15,382 nt of DNA from Clostridia bacterium (GTDB lineage: Bacteria > Bacillota > Clostridia > Oscillospirales > CAG-382): contig JAFQII010000128.1 in assembly GCA_017397605.1 (NCBI GenBank), forward strand, positions 1 through 15,382, read 5' to 3'. The notes beneath the pieces were generated by a model. It saw only the letters and a list, made by a program, of their open reading frames with translations. It was not told where the DNA came from and searched no databases. Shown one piece after another: positions 6,739-13,707 of this stretch (position 1 is its first letter; each line of letters starts with the position of its first letter). A program made the translations under genes and the position numbers.

Positions 6739-7887
6739 TTATTCTTCGATTGCAAGCAAACGGTACAGCGTGGGAGTGAACGAAAACGCGTTCATCAGAT
6801 CCTGCACCTCGCGCAAGGCGGTGACGCGCACGGCTTTGGGCGTGATCGGGCGCTTGGTTGCACGGATGAGGATATTCTTGGGCGTGTGGTCGAGGTCGAT
6901 AAACTCCAAAAGCTGTGTTTTGTAGCCGCTATACTCCAACAAATTTGCGCGGATCGCGTCCGTCGCAAGCGCGGCAAAGCGTTCCTGCACGATGCCGTAA
7001 CGGGACAGCAAAGACAGCGTTTGCGGGTGCATCTGCTCGTTTAGCTCGTGCTGACAGCACGGGACGGAAAAGATCATGTCCGCGCCCCAGCCGATCGCGT
7101 TGAACAGCGCATAATCCGTCGCGGTGTCGCAGGCGTGCAAGGTCACCACCATGCCCACATCAAACGGCGCTTTGTAGCCGTTGATGTCCCCCAATTCAAA
7201 GTGCAAGCCGTCGTAGCCGTATTTCTTTGCGGCGGCGTTGCATTTTTCGATCACGTCGGCTTTGAGGTCCAAGCCGATCACCGTCGTGTCAATGTGCTTG
7301 ATCTCGGTGAGGTAGTGATACAGCACAAAGGTCAGATACGACTTACCGCAACCGAAATCAATGACGTTCAGCTTGGTATAGTTCCGTTTGGAAACCTCGT
7401 CGTCGATGATCTCCAAAAAGCGGCATATCTGCTTATACTTGCGGTACATCGCCTGCACGACCTTGCCCTCTGCCGTAAACACGCCCATATCCACCAGCGG
7501 CGGAACGATCTGCCCTTCTTCCAGCAGATAGTTCTTTTTGCGGTTGTGCGTGTCCGTCTGCCTGACGGCGGTCGCTTGCTGTTTGACCGTGTGGCGGCAC
7601 GCGCCTTTTTTGGAGAGCAAAACGACGTGCTCCGCACCTTGCGCAAAGCCGTTGATCTGTTTGAAAATCCCCCACGCGAGCGCACCGAGCCGCTCGGGAA
7701 GTGCGTCTGCCGTCACGTTTTCGTGAAACACCTGCTTGTCGGTATAGCACGCGATCTGGTAGGCGTCTTTTTTCTTTTCAACCGTAATTTTTTTGTAGAG
7801 GGACGATTTGCTTTGCGGATTGCTGACAATCCATTTGGTCACGCCCGCATCCAGCATGGAAGCGACGATCTGTACAAGCTCTGTCAT
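6739..7887 (-). CDS. SAM-dependent methyltransferase (PCCQHE type)
   Basis: This 382-residue cytosolic protein has a class I SAM-binding core. Motif I is VIDFGCGKSY (175-184), GLDLK at 205-209 carries the acidic residue that holds SAM ribose, and HACDTATD (251-258) precedes the catalytic-region loop SVPCCQHEL (274-282). This layout, a 170-residue N-terminal part plus the PCC-x-H loop, matches the Methyltransf_32-like group (PF13679) that also includes eukaryotic METTL25-like proteins; targets of bacterial members are poorly known and RNA modification is only a guess. The ATG at 7887 has AAGGA at 7898-7902, a rather long ten-base spacing. The earlier ATG at 7896 meets TGA at its third codon and is not used. 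It is a single-gene unit with its own promoter and terminator. Confidence 0.85.
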   Translation of the reverse strand: MTELVQIVASMLDAGVTKWIVSNPQSKSSLYKKITVEKKKDAYQIACYTDKQVFHENVTADALPERLGALAWGIFKQINGFAQGAEHVVLLSKKGACRHTVKQQATAVRQTDTHNRKKNYLLEEGQIVPPLVDMGVFTAEGKVVQAMYRKYKQICRFLEIIDDEVSKRNYTKLNVIDFGCGKSYLTFVLYHYLTEIKHIDTTVIGLDLKADVIEKCNAAAKKYGYDGLHFELGDINGYKAPFDVGMVVTLHACDTATDYALFNAIGWGADMIFSVPCCQHELNEQMHPQTLSLLSRYGIVQERFAALATDAIRANLLEYSGYKTQLLEFIDLDHTPKNILIRATKRPITPKAVRVTALREVQDLMNAFSFTPTLYRLLAIEE

Positions 7888-7919
7888 ATCAAAACATTCC
7901 TTTTGTTTGCCTTACTTTG

Positions 7920-7948
7920 AGTATAGCACAAAACAGAGCAAAAGTAAA
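7920..7948 (-). promoter_or_regulatory. Promoter of the methyltransferase gene
   Basis: On the minus strand TTTACT (7943-7948), a 17-bp spacer and TATACT (7920-7925) with an extended TGC form a good promoter. It begins only six bases after the stop of the sigma-factor gene, and no terminator lies between, so the sigma transcript may also read into the methyltransferase. Confidence 0.8.
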
Positions 7949-7953
7949 GACTT

Positions 7954-9606
7954 TTATTCGTACACCAGCACGACGGGCGGACAGCAGTAGTCGATATCGT
8001 GGAGATGCAGTTTTTGTTCGTATGCCTCGTACACAAACGCCATCGGAATACAGCAATTGGAACGTGACGAGCGCAGTGCGTCGGGAACACTTGTCAGATG
8101 CGTCGGCAAGGCGAGTGCGGCGCGTTTCATCAGTGCGCGGTAGTCTTCCCCGATCGCACGGTCGATGCGTTCGACCGCTTTGTCAATCAACAATCCGCCC
8201 TCGCGCATCACATCGGCGTGCATCACGGGAACGTCCACAGCGAGACCTCCGTCAATCTGCGTCAGCAGCCCCAAGGTCTTAAATTGATCGATCGCACCGA
8301 TCAGCTCGTTTTTGATCCGTCCTTCCTCGGGCGACACGCCTTGGTGAACGCACCACAGCAGATCCAGAATACCGTCAAAGTAGTGTTCAAATCCGCATGC
8401 GGTAAAGCGGCGCGGGCTGTCGTACAGCGTCGTGTCAAACTCGCACAGCACACGGTGCTTTGCGCCGAAATACTCGTTGATCTTTTGGTGCGTGCGGTGT
8501 CCCGAAACGGTGTATGTCCCGATCTTGTCCTCGTACTCCGTAAAATCGTACCCTGCGGGGAACCCCCACCCCATTGCAAACCACGCACCGCCGTCCTTGC
8601 GCTGTACATAGTCAAACCGCGGCGGCACGGGTGTTTTTTGAAGTGTAAAATCTTGCAACGCTTTTAAAACCGCGTAGCGTTCCAGTTTTTTGTGCTGTGC
8701 GGGACGCAGGGTGCGCGTGTATTCCATCCCGCCGATCTGTGCGAGCATGTCGGACAAAATGCCCCAAACCGTGTCAAAATGCGTTTTTGCAAACTGTATC
8801 TGCATGTCAAACGGGCGCAGACTGTCTTCGGGGGTGTAGATGATAAAATCGGTGTAATATTTCTCCCCTGCCGTGCGCGCCATCAGCTCGCCGTCGTACA
8901 GCTTTTGCACGATCGGCTCGATATATGCGGTGGGAATGCCCACGCGGGAGGCAAGCTCGGGGAGCGTCAGCGGCTTTTCGTAGGCCTGCAGCAACAGATT
9001 CTGTGCAATCAAGTCGCCTTCGACCAGACTCATCGGTCTGCCGTCCGCACCGTCCCTGCCGGTAAAAGAAATATGCAAAACGCCGGGAAGCTGGTTGTCT
9101 CTGTTTTCCATCTGTAAAAGTCCTTTCCTGATTCGTTCTCTCCCTGCCGAAAGCCGGCTCTTGACCGTCCCCTCGGGGATCGAAAGCGCGCGTGCGATCG
9201 CACGGACGCTTTCGCCGCGGTAATAGCGACGGATCATCACCTCGCGCGTGATTTTGGCAAGATAAATCAGCTCGCGCCGCACAGCGGCGGCTTCCTCGCT
9301 TTCGGCAAACGACTTGTCGGTTTGCTCATCGCTTGCAAGCTCGGACACGCTTTCCAGTCCGACAAACACGGGCGAGCGGTATTTTTGGCGCAACGCGTCG
9401 TGAAATTTGTGCAAGAGCGTGTTGGTCAGCCATGTTTTTGGGTGCTCGATCACGCCCCCGCGCGCAAGGAACGCAAACGCGGCGAGCATCGTTTCGCTCA
9501 CCAGATCGTCCGCATCGTGCTGCGTGTTGCATTTGGCACGCGCCAAACGGCAGAGATCGTCGTAATACTGCAATAATTGTTCTTTTTGCATGTTCGGTAC
9601 CGTCAT
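7954..9606 (-). CDS. ECF-type sigma factor with large C-terminal extension
   Basis: From the ATG at 9606 the protein has 550 residues. Residues about 8-78 are a sigma-70 region 2 (DADDLVSETMLAAF, then PKTWLTNTLLHKFHD) and 108-163 a region 4 helix-turn-helix (SVRAIARALSIPEGTVKSRL), together a normal ECF sigma of about 165 residues that directs RNA polymerase to specific promoters. The remaining 385 residues are an extension: a winged-helix-like part (about 196-258, LPELASRVGIPTAYIEPIVQ), a long unassigned region rich in Tyr/Phe, and a tail with two related Cys-Cys motifs (518-519 and 541-542). I see no SnoaL-like or TPR pattern. No anti-sigma gene is adjacent, so the extension may be the regulator. 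The start is uncertain: a GTG at 9666 and an ATG at 9591 are in frame, and none has a good ribosome binding site. Confidence 0.8.
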   Translation of the reverse strand: MTVPNMQKEQLLQYYDDLCRLARAKCNTQHDADDLVSETMLAAFAFLARGGVIEHPKTWLTNTLLHKFHDALRQKYRSPVFVGLESVSELASDEQTDKSFAESEEAAAVRRELIYLAKITREVMIRRYYRGESVRAIARALSIPEGTVKSRLSAGRERIRKGLLQMENRDNQLPGVLHISFTGRDGADGRPMSLVEGDLIAQNLLLQAYEKPLTLPELASRVGIPTAYIEPIVQKLYDGELMARTAGEKYYTDFIIYTPEDSLRPFDMQIQFAKTHFDTVWGILSDMLAQIGGMEYTRTLRPAQHKKLERYAVLKALQDFTLQKTPVPPRFDYVQRKDGGAWFAMGWGFPAGYDFTEYEDKIGTYTVSGHRTHQKINEYFGAKHRVLCEFDTTLYDSPRRFTACGFEHYFDGILDLLWCVHQGVSPEEGRIKNELIGAIDQFKTLGLLTQIDGGLAVDVPVMHADVMREGGLLIDKAVERIDRAIGEDYRALMKRAALALPTHLTSVPDALRSSRSNCCIPMAFVYEAYEQKLHLHDIDYCCPPVVLVYE

Positions 9607-9678
9607 TTGCTTTGTTTTTGAAGTCTTCGTCCGTAATAGTCGCAAAAAACGCGCTTTGGTTCGCACAGAGACACAAAT

Positions 9679-9707
9679 ATTTTAGCACTTTTTTGCAAAA
9701 AATGCAA
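9679..9707 (-). promoter_or_regulatory. Promoter of the sigma-factor gene
   Basis: On the minus strand TTGCAT (9702-9707), a 17-bp spacer and TAAAAT (9679-9684) preceded by TGC form an extended -10 promoter with a weak -35. The spacer contains the 14-bp palindrome TTTTTTGCAAAAAA (9689-9702). Transcription would start near 9672, which leaves almost no leader for the GTG at 9666 and favours the ATG at 9606 or 9591. Confidence 0.65.
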
Positions 9708-9718
9708 TACAGCCCCTC

Positions 9719-9747
9719 TTGACAAACGGTTAGCAATGGCTTACAAT
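9719..9747 (+). promoter_or_regulatory. copA promoter
   Basis: TTGACA (9719-9724), a 17-bp spacer and TACAAT (9742-9747) make a near-consensus promoter with its -35 only 11 bp from that of the divergent sigma gene. Two imperfect 10-bp direct repeats (GGTTAGCAAT 9728-9737, GGCTTACAAT 9738-9747) fill the spacer and -10. I see no clear CsoR or CopY operator palindrome. Confidence 0.85.
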
Positions 9748-9769
9748 AGAATAAAAGGATGTGATATTG

Positions 9770-12250
9770 ATGTCAAATAAATTTTGCGTCACGGGAATGA
9801 CCTGCGCCGCATGCGCTTCGCATGTGGAAAAAGCGGTGCTTTCGGTTGACGGCGTGACCTCGGTCAGCGTCAGCTTGCTGACCAATTCCATGCAGGTAGA
9901 GGGCACGGCTGACAGCAAAAAAATATGCGCCGCTGTCAAAAAAGCGGGTTACGGCGCATCTGTCAAGGGCACGGCGGAGTCCAAGCAGGACGACAGCCTT
10001 GCGGATACCGAAACGCCCGCGCTGAAACGGCGGTTGATCGTTTCGCTGTGCGTGCTGGTTCCGTTGATGTATCTGTCGATGTTCCACATGATGTGGGGCT
10101 TTCCTCTGCCGTCTGTTTTGGAAATGCCTGCGGCAAACGGGCTGGCGCAGCTGCTTTTGTCGGGCGCGCTGTTGGTGATCAATCAAAAGTTTTTTGTCAG
10201 CGGCACCAAGGGGCTTTTGCGCCGTGCGCCGAACATGGACACGCTTGTCGCATTGGGCGCGGCGGCGGCATTTGGGTACAGCACCGCAGTATTGTTTTCG
10301 GTCATTTCGGGCGGGGCGGAGCATCCGCATTTCTATTTTGAATCGGCAGGCATGATCGTCACGCTGATTACGCTCGGCAAGCTGTTGGAAGCATTCTCCA
10401 AGGGCAAAACAACAAGCGCGCTCAAGCAACTCATGGACCTTGCACCCAAAACGGCGGTTGTGCTGGACGAAAACGGGGCGGAAAAGACCGTTTCCGTCTC
10501 GGAAGTACGCGCGGGCGACCGTTTTGTGATCCGTTCGGGAGACGCGATTCCGACCGACGGACGCATTCTGGAGGGCAATATGGCAGTCGATGAGTCCGCG
10601 CTGACGGGTGAGAGCCTTCCCGTCGACAAAGAAATCGGCTGTTCGGTTTCTGCCGCGACTGTTTGCAAAAGCGGCTACGCCGTTTGCGAAGCGACGCGCG
10701 TCGGGCAGGACACCACCCTCTCGCAGATCATCCGCATGGTCAGTGACGCCGCAGCGACCAAAGCGCCGATCGCCAAGCTTGCGGACAAGGTCTCGGGCAT
10801 TTTTGTCCCTGCCGTGCTGGCGATTGCCGCCGTCACGATTGCGGTTTGGCTCCTTTGCGGCAAGGAAGTCGGCTTTGCGCTGGCACGCGGTATTTCGGTG
10901 CTGGTCATCAGTTGTCCGTGTGCGCTGGGGCTTGCAACCCCCGTTGCGATCATGGTCGGAAGCGGCAAGGGCGCTAAGAACGGGATTCTGTTTAAAACTG
11001 CCGCCGCGCTCGAAAGCGCAGGCCGCACGCAGATCGTCGCAATGGACAAGACGGGTACGCTGACCAACGGAACGCCCGTCGTGACAGATGTTTTGCCCGT
11101 CGAAGGCGTTTCCGAGCAGACCTTTTTGACCATTCTTTGTTCACTGGAGCAAAAAAGCGAGCATCCGCTGGCAAGAGCGATCGTGGAATACGGCGAGACG
11201 CACGGTATTCCGCTGTTGGAGACGACGGAGTTTAAAGTATTCCCCGGCGGCGGCATCTCCGCAAGCATCAAGGGAAAACGTTGCACCGCGGGCAACGCCG
11301 CGCTGATCGAAAAGGTTTCGCCGCTTTCCGACAAGCACAAACAAAAAGCGGACGAGCTGGCAATGCAGGGCAAAACGCCGCTGTACGTTGCGTTTGGTGA
11401 CAAGCTCTGCGGCATGCTGGCGCTTGCGGACGTTCCCAAGGAAGGTGCAAGCGACACCGTCGCACAACTCAAAAACATGGGCATCCGCGTGGTGATGCTG
11501 ACGGGCGACAACAAAAAAACCGCAAATGCAATCGCCGCGCAGGCAGGCGTAGAAGAAGTGCACGCCGAGCTGTTGCCCGCGGATAAAGAAAACATGCTTC
11601 GTACCCTTTCCGCACAGGGAAAAACCGCGATGGTCGGCGACGGCATCAACGACGCGCCCGCGCTCACGCGTGCTGATCTCGGCATTGCGATCGGTGCGGG
11701 AACAGACATTGCAATCGACGCGGCAGACGTCGTTCTGGTCGGCAACGACTTGCGCGATCTGCCCGCACTGATCCGTCTCGGCAGACGCGTGCTGCGCAAC
11801 ATCAGACAAAATCTGTTTTGGGCGTTTATCTACAACATCATCGGTATTCCGCTTGCCGCGGGCGTGTGGATTCCGCTGTTTGGCTGGGAATTGGAGCCGA
11901 TGTTCGGCGCGGCGGCAATGAGCTTGTCCAGCTTTTGCGTCGTGACCAACGCGCTTCGTCTCAATTTCGGCTCACTTTATGATGCAAAGCATGACAAAAA
12001 GAAAAAAGCCGCACCGGTCACGGCACAGCCCGATGAAACAATACAAAAAACCGTACAGATCAAGGGCATGATGTGCGCCCACTGCGAAATGCGTGTCAAA
12101 ACCGCACTGGAAGGCATCCGCGGTGTGACCGTCACGGAAGTCAGCAACCTCCGCGAGCGCGCGGTGATTTCGGTCACGCCGGACATCAGCGATGACATGA
12201 TCACCAAGGCAATCGCCGACGCAGGGTACGAGGTCGTCTCCATCCAGTAA
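9770..12250 (+). CDS. copA: Copper-exporting P1B-type ATPase CopA with N- and C-terminal HMA domains
   Basis: From the ATG at 9770 (AAGGA at 9755-9759) the protein has 826 residues. It couples ATP hydrolysis to export of Cu(I) across the cytoplasmic membrane. In order: an N-terminal heavy-metal domain with GMTCAAC (C12, C15); membrane helices; the actuator TGES (279-282); the intramembrane copper site SCPCALGLATP (C382, C384); phosphorylated D426 in DKTGT; the nucleotide-domain HP pair (H465, P466) of P1B ATPases; and GDGINDAP (623-630). A charged linker (near 740-760) carries a second metal domain at the very C-terminus with GMMCAHC (C769, C772). The CPC motif with M/N/S helices indicates copper or silver rather than zinc. 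No copZ or csoR is adjacent. A C-terminal metal domain recurs in some clostridial CopA proteins but differs from the Bacillus arrangement of tandem N-terminal domains. Confidence 0.95.
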   Translation: MSNKFCVTGMTCAACASHVEKAVLSVDGVTSVSVSLLTNSMQVEGTADSKKICAAVKKAGYGASVKGTAESKQDDSLADTETPALKRRLIVSLCVLVPLMYLSMFHMMWGFPLPSVLEMPAANGLAQLLLSGALLVINQKFFVSGTKGLLRRAPNMDTLVALGAAAAFGYSTAVLFSVISGGAEHPHFYFESAGMIVTLITLGKLLEAFSKGKTTSALKQLMDLAPKTAVVLDENGAEKTVSVSEVRAGDRFVIRSGDAIPTDGRILEGNMAVDESALTGESLPVDKEIGCSVSAATVCKSGYAVCEATRVGQDTTLSQIIRMVSDAAATKAPIAKLADKVSGIFVPAVLAIAAVTIAVWLLCGKEVGFALARGISVLVISCPCALGLATPVAIMVGSGKGAKNGILFKTAAALESAGRTQIVAMDKTGTLTNGTPVVTDVLPVEGVSEQTFLTILCSLEQKSEHPLARAIVEYGETHGIPLLETTEFKVFPGGGISASIKGKRCTAGNAALIEKVSPLSDKHKQKADELAMQGKTPLYVAFGDKLCGMLALADVPKEGASDTVAQLKNMGIRVVMLTGDNKKTANAIAAQAGVEEVHAELLPADKENMLRTLSAQGKTAMVGDGINDAPALTRADLGIAIGAGTDIAIDAADVVLVGNDLRDLPALIRLGRRVLRNIRQNLFWAFIYNIIGIPLAAGVWIPLFGWELEPMFGAAAMSLSSFCVVTNALRLNFGSLYDAKHDKKKKAAPVTAQPDETIQKTVQIKGMMCAHCEMRVKTALEGIRGVTVTEVSNLRERAVISVTPDISDDMITKAIADAGYEVVSIQ

Positions 12251-12278
12251 AGGACACAGTTTGTTTACGATTTTTGAT

Positions 12279-12307
12279 TTCTTTTGTTCTTATTTTTGCG
12301 ATACAAT
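12279..12307 (+). promoter_or_regulatory. Probable promoter of the alarmone synthetase gene
   Basis: TACAAT (12302-12307) is a good -10, with a poor TTCTTT at the 17-bp position (12279-12284) in a T-rich stretch. A TTGATT at 12274 would need a 22-bp spacer. No hairpin terminator separates it from copA, so read-through from copA may contribute. Confidence 0.45.
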
Positions 12308-12330
12308 AAAAGCATAAGGATGCGAAAGGA

Positions 12331-12348
12331 ATGGTCACGAAAAAATGA
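12331..12348 (+). other. Possible five-codon leader ORF overlapping the synthetase start
   Basis: An ATG at 12331, ten bases after AAGGA (12316-12320), encodes MVTKK and stops with TGA at 12346-12348, overlapping the downstream ATG as ATGA. The synthetase start itself has only AAAGGA at a 14-base distance, so translation through the mini-ORF could feed ribosomes to it. This is pattern-based only; it could equally be chance. Confidence 0.25.
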
Positions 12349-13151
12349 AACAATCTGAAATCGCAAAACGCCTGGAAGCCATTTTGAGCGAAAACGAAAC
12401 CTACGCATCATACACCGATGAGCATATTCTGCCCGTTCCGCAGATCACGACGGACGCGCTTGCGGACCAAGTGCGCATGATCGCGGAGAGCATGGTCGGA
12501 CTCAAAGAGTTGATGATGGTGTATTCCTGCGCGATCAAGGAGATGCGCACCAAGTTTGACGTGCTCAACACGGAGTTCAGCATCCGTTACCGCCGCAACC
12601 CGATCTATTGCATCAGCAGCCGTCTCAAACGCACGGCAAGCATCGTGCAAAAGATGGAGCGTCTGGGACTTCCGCTGACGCTGGAATCGGTGGAAAAGCA
12701 CCTGCACGATGTCGCAGGCGTGCGCGTGATCTGTTCCTATCGGGACGATATCTATCGCATCGCGGACGCGCTTTTGCGTCAAAACGACGTGGAACTGATC
12801 GAGCGCAAGGACTATATTCTCAATCCCAAGCCCAACGGCTACCGCAGTTTGCACCTGATCGTCAGTATTCCCGTCTTTTTTGCCAACGCCGCGCACAACG
12901 TCAAGGTAGAAGTGCAGATCCGCACGATTGCGATGGACTATTGGGCAAGTCTGGAACACCAGCTCAAATACAAACAAAAAGTTCCGGACGAAAAGCGCAT
13001 CGCAAAAGAACTGTACGAATGTGCGGAGACGCTCGCCGCCACAGATGCAAAAATGCTTTCCATCCGCCGCGAGTTGGAGCTCTGCGAGGAATCCCCCGAC
13101 AGCGATACGATTTTGCTGGAAAAACTGCAACGCATTGATGTGACAGTATAA
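12345..13151 (+). CDS. relP: Small alarmone synthetase, YwaC/RelP-like GTP pyrophosphokinase
   Basis: This 268-residue cytosolic enzyme is expected to transfer pyrophosphate from ATP to GDP or GTP, making (p)ppGpp. The synthetase core (about 52-215) has HDVAGVRVICSY (121-132), the substrate loop KPNGYRSLH (162-170) and EVQIRTIAMDYWASLEHQLKYK (189-210), with the catalytic-region E189 and the following WASLEH stretch. The wording of these motifs is nearer to YwaC (RelP) than to YjbM (RelQ). There is no HD hydrolase, TGS or ACT domain, so it is not a long Rel enzyme. It is longer than the roughly 210-residue norm because of an N-terminal extension of about 45 residues and a longer acidic tail. 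The ATG is the only in-frame start after an upstream stop, despite a weak ribosome binding site. It stands alone between copA and a terminator. Confidence 0.9.
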   Translation: MKQSEIAKRLEAILSENETYASYTDEHILPVPQITTDALADQVRMIAESMVGLKELMMVYSCAIKEMRTKFDVLNTEFSIRYRRNPIYCISSRLKRTASIVQKMERLGLPLTLESVEKHLHDVAGVRVICSYRDDIYRIADALLRQNDVELIERKDYILNPKPNGYRSLHLIVSIPVFFANAAHNVKVEVQIRTIAMDYWASLEHQLKYKQKVPDEKRIAKELYECAETLAATDAKMLSIRRELELCEESPDSDTILLEKLQRIDVTV

Positions 13152-13258
13152 ATCTGTGAATGGACGGTTCTCACAAGGGTGTTTGCTTGCAGATGTGAAT
13201 TTGCCACGCAATAAACAAAGAACTTACCCTATAATTCTTACTAATCAAGTATGAAGAC

Positions 13259-13296
13259 AAACAGGCAACTTGTTATATAGCAAGTTGCCTGTTTTT
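13259..13296. terminator. Terminator between the alarmone synthetase and the small membrane protein
   Basis: AAACAGGCAACTTG (13259-13272) and CAAGTTGCCTGTTT (13281-13294) are perfect 14-bp complements around an 8-base loop, with five T at 13292-13296 on the plus strand. The minus-strand tail (TTTGT) is weaker, but the position between convergent genes allows use in both directions. Confidence 0.9.
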
Positions 13297-13306
13297 GTAT
13301 ATACTA

Positions 13307-13612
13307 TTACTCATTTATCATCCATAGAGCCATAAATGCTGCCGTCACTATCATATGGATAACGGGTAAGAAACTGATGAAACTTAGTCTTTTATCAGCG
13401 ATTGTCTTTCGGGCAGAAAAAAGATATGTCAGTGAATAAGTACCTGCAAGCATCATAGATATTGCAGCAACCACTGCAACAAACAAAGATTGTTCTATCA
13501 CAACACCTATATTTGCCAAAGAAATGATAGAGCCTAAAATCGTAATTAACGAAATCGGTATAGGCAGCGCTTGTATAATCATAACTCCCCATATTATCGC
13601 TTTGTTTTTCAT
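13307..13612 (-). CDS. Small integral membrane protein of unknown function
   Basis: The 101-residue product is almost entirely hydrophobic. Helices are likely at about residues 6-34 (possibly one helix broken at PIP), 42-66 and 76-98, joined by the basic loop SARKTIADKR. The ATG has AAGGA eight bases upstream and its own promoter, and codon use is AT-rich unlike the genes on either side. No cysteine pair, catalytic motif or known small-family signature (SMR, holin, toxin) is convincing, so I do not assign a function. It lies downstream of the MATE gene in the same direction, but the 95-bp gap with a promoter makes a shared role uncertain. Confidence 0.72.
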   Translation of the reverse strand: MKNKAIIWGVMIIQALPIPISLITILGSIISLANIGVVIEQSLFVAVVAAISMMLAGTYSLTYLFSARKTIADKRLSFISFLPVIHMIVTAAFMALWMINE

Positions 13613-13665
13613 TGAAATGTTCCTTTCTGTATTTTATCGCCGATTTCGCCTTTGTATAACCGCAA

Positions 13666-13694
13666 TGTATAACATCCCTACGAAAGCCAGCCAA
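13666..13694 (-). promoter_or_regulatory. Promoter of the small membrane protein gene
   Basis: On the minus strand TTGGCT (13689-13694), a 17-bp spacer and TATACA (13666-13671) with extended TGT. It starts 14 bases after the MATE stop codon and gives a leader of about 50 bases. Confidence 0.6.
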
Positions 13695-13707
13695 AACAGA
13701 TTGTTTT

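Larger units (their letters stand above)
13152..13707. other. AT-rich segment between alarmone synthetase and MATE genes
   Basis: Base composition drops clearly here: sampled 60-base lines give about 33-42 percent G+C, against about 58 percent in a line of the neighbouring MATE gene. The segment holds one terminator, one small membrane-protein gene and its promoter; 13152-13258 shows nothing else I can support. The shift suggests acquisition from another source, but no repeats, integrase or insertion-sequence ends are visible. Confidence 0.6.

Noticed and set aside
7048..7920. A 290-codon plus-strand open frame opposite the methyltransferase
   Set aside because: The methyltransferase motifs are on the minus strand. 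The plus frame has no start signal and runs through the minus-strand promoter region.
9719..9769. A CsoR or CopY operator in the copA promoter
   Set aside because: Only a TACA half-element and imperfect direct repeats are present; no proper palindrome of either family can be seen.
13201..13258. TATAAT at 13230-13235 as a promoter for a small RNA ending at the 13259-13296 terminator
   Set aside because: No -35 box lies at a workable distance (TTGCCA would need 23 bp) and the transcript would consist of little more than the terminator.
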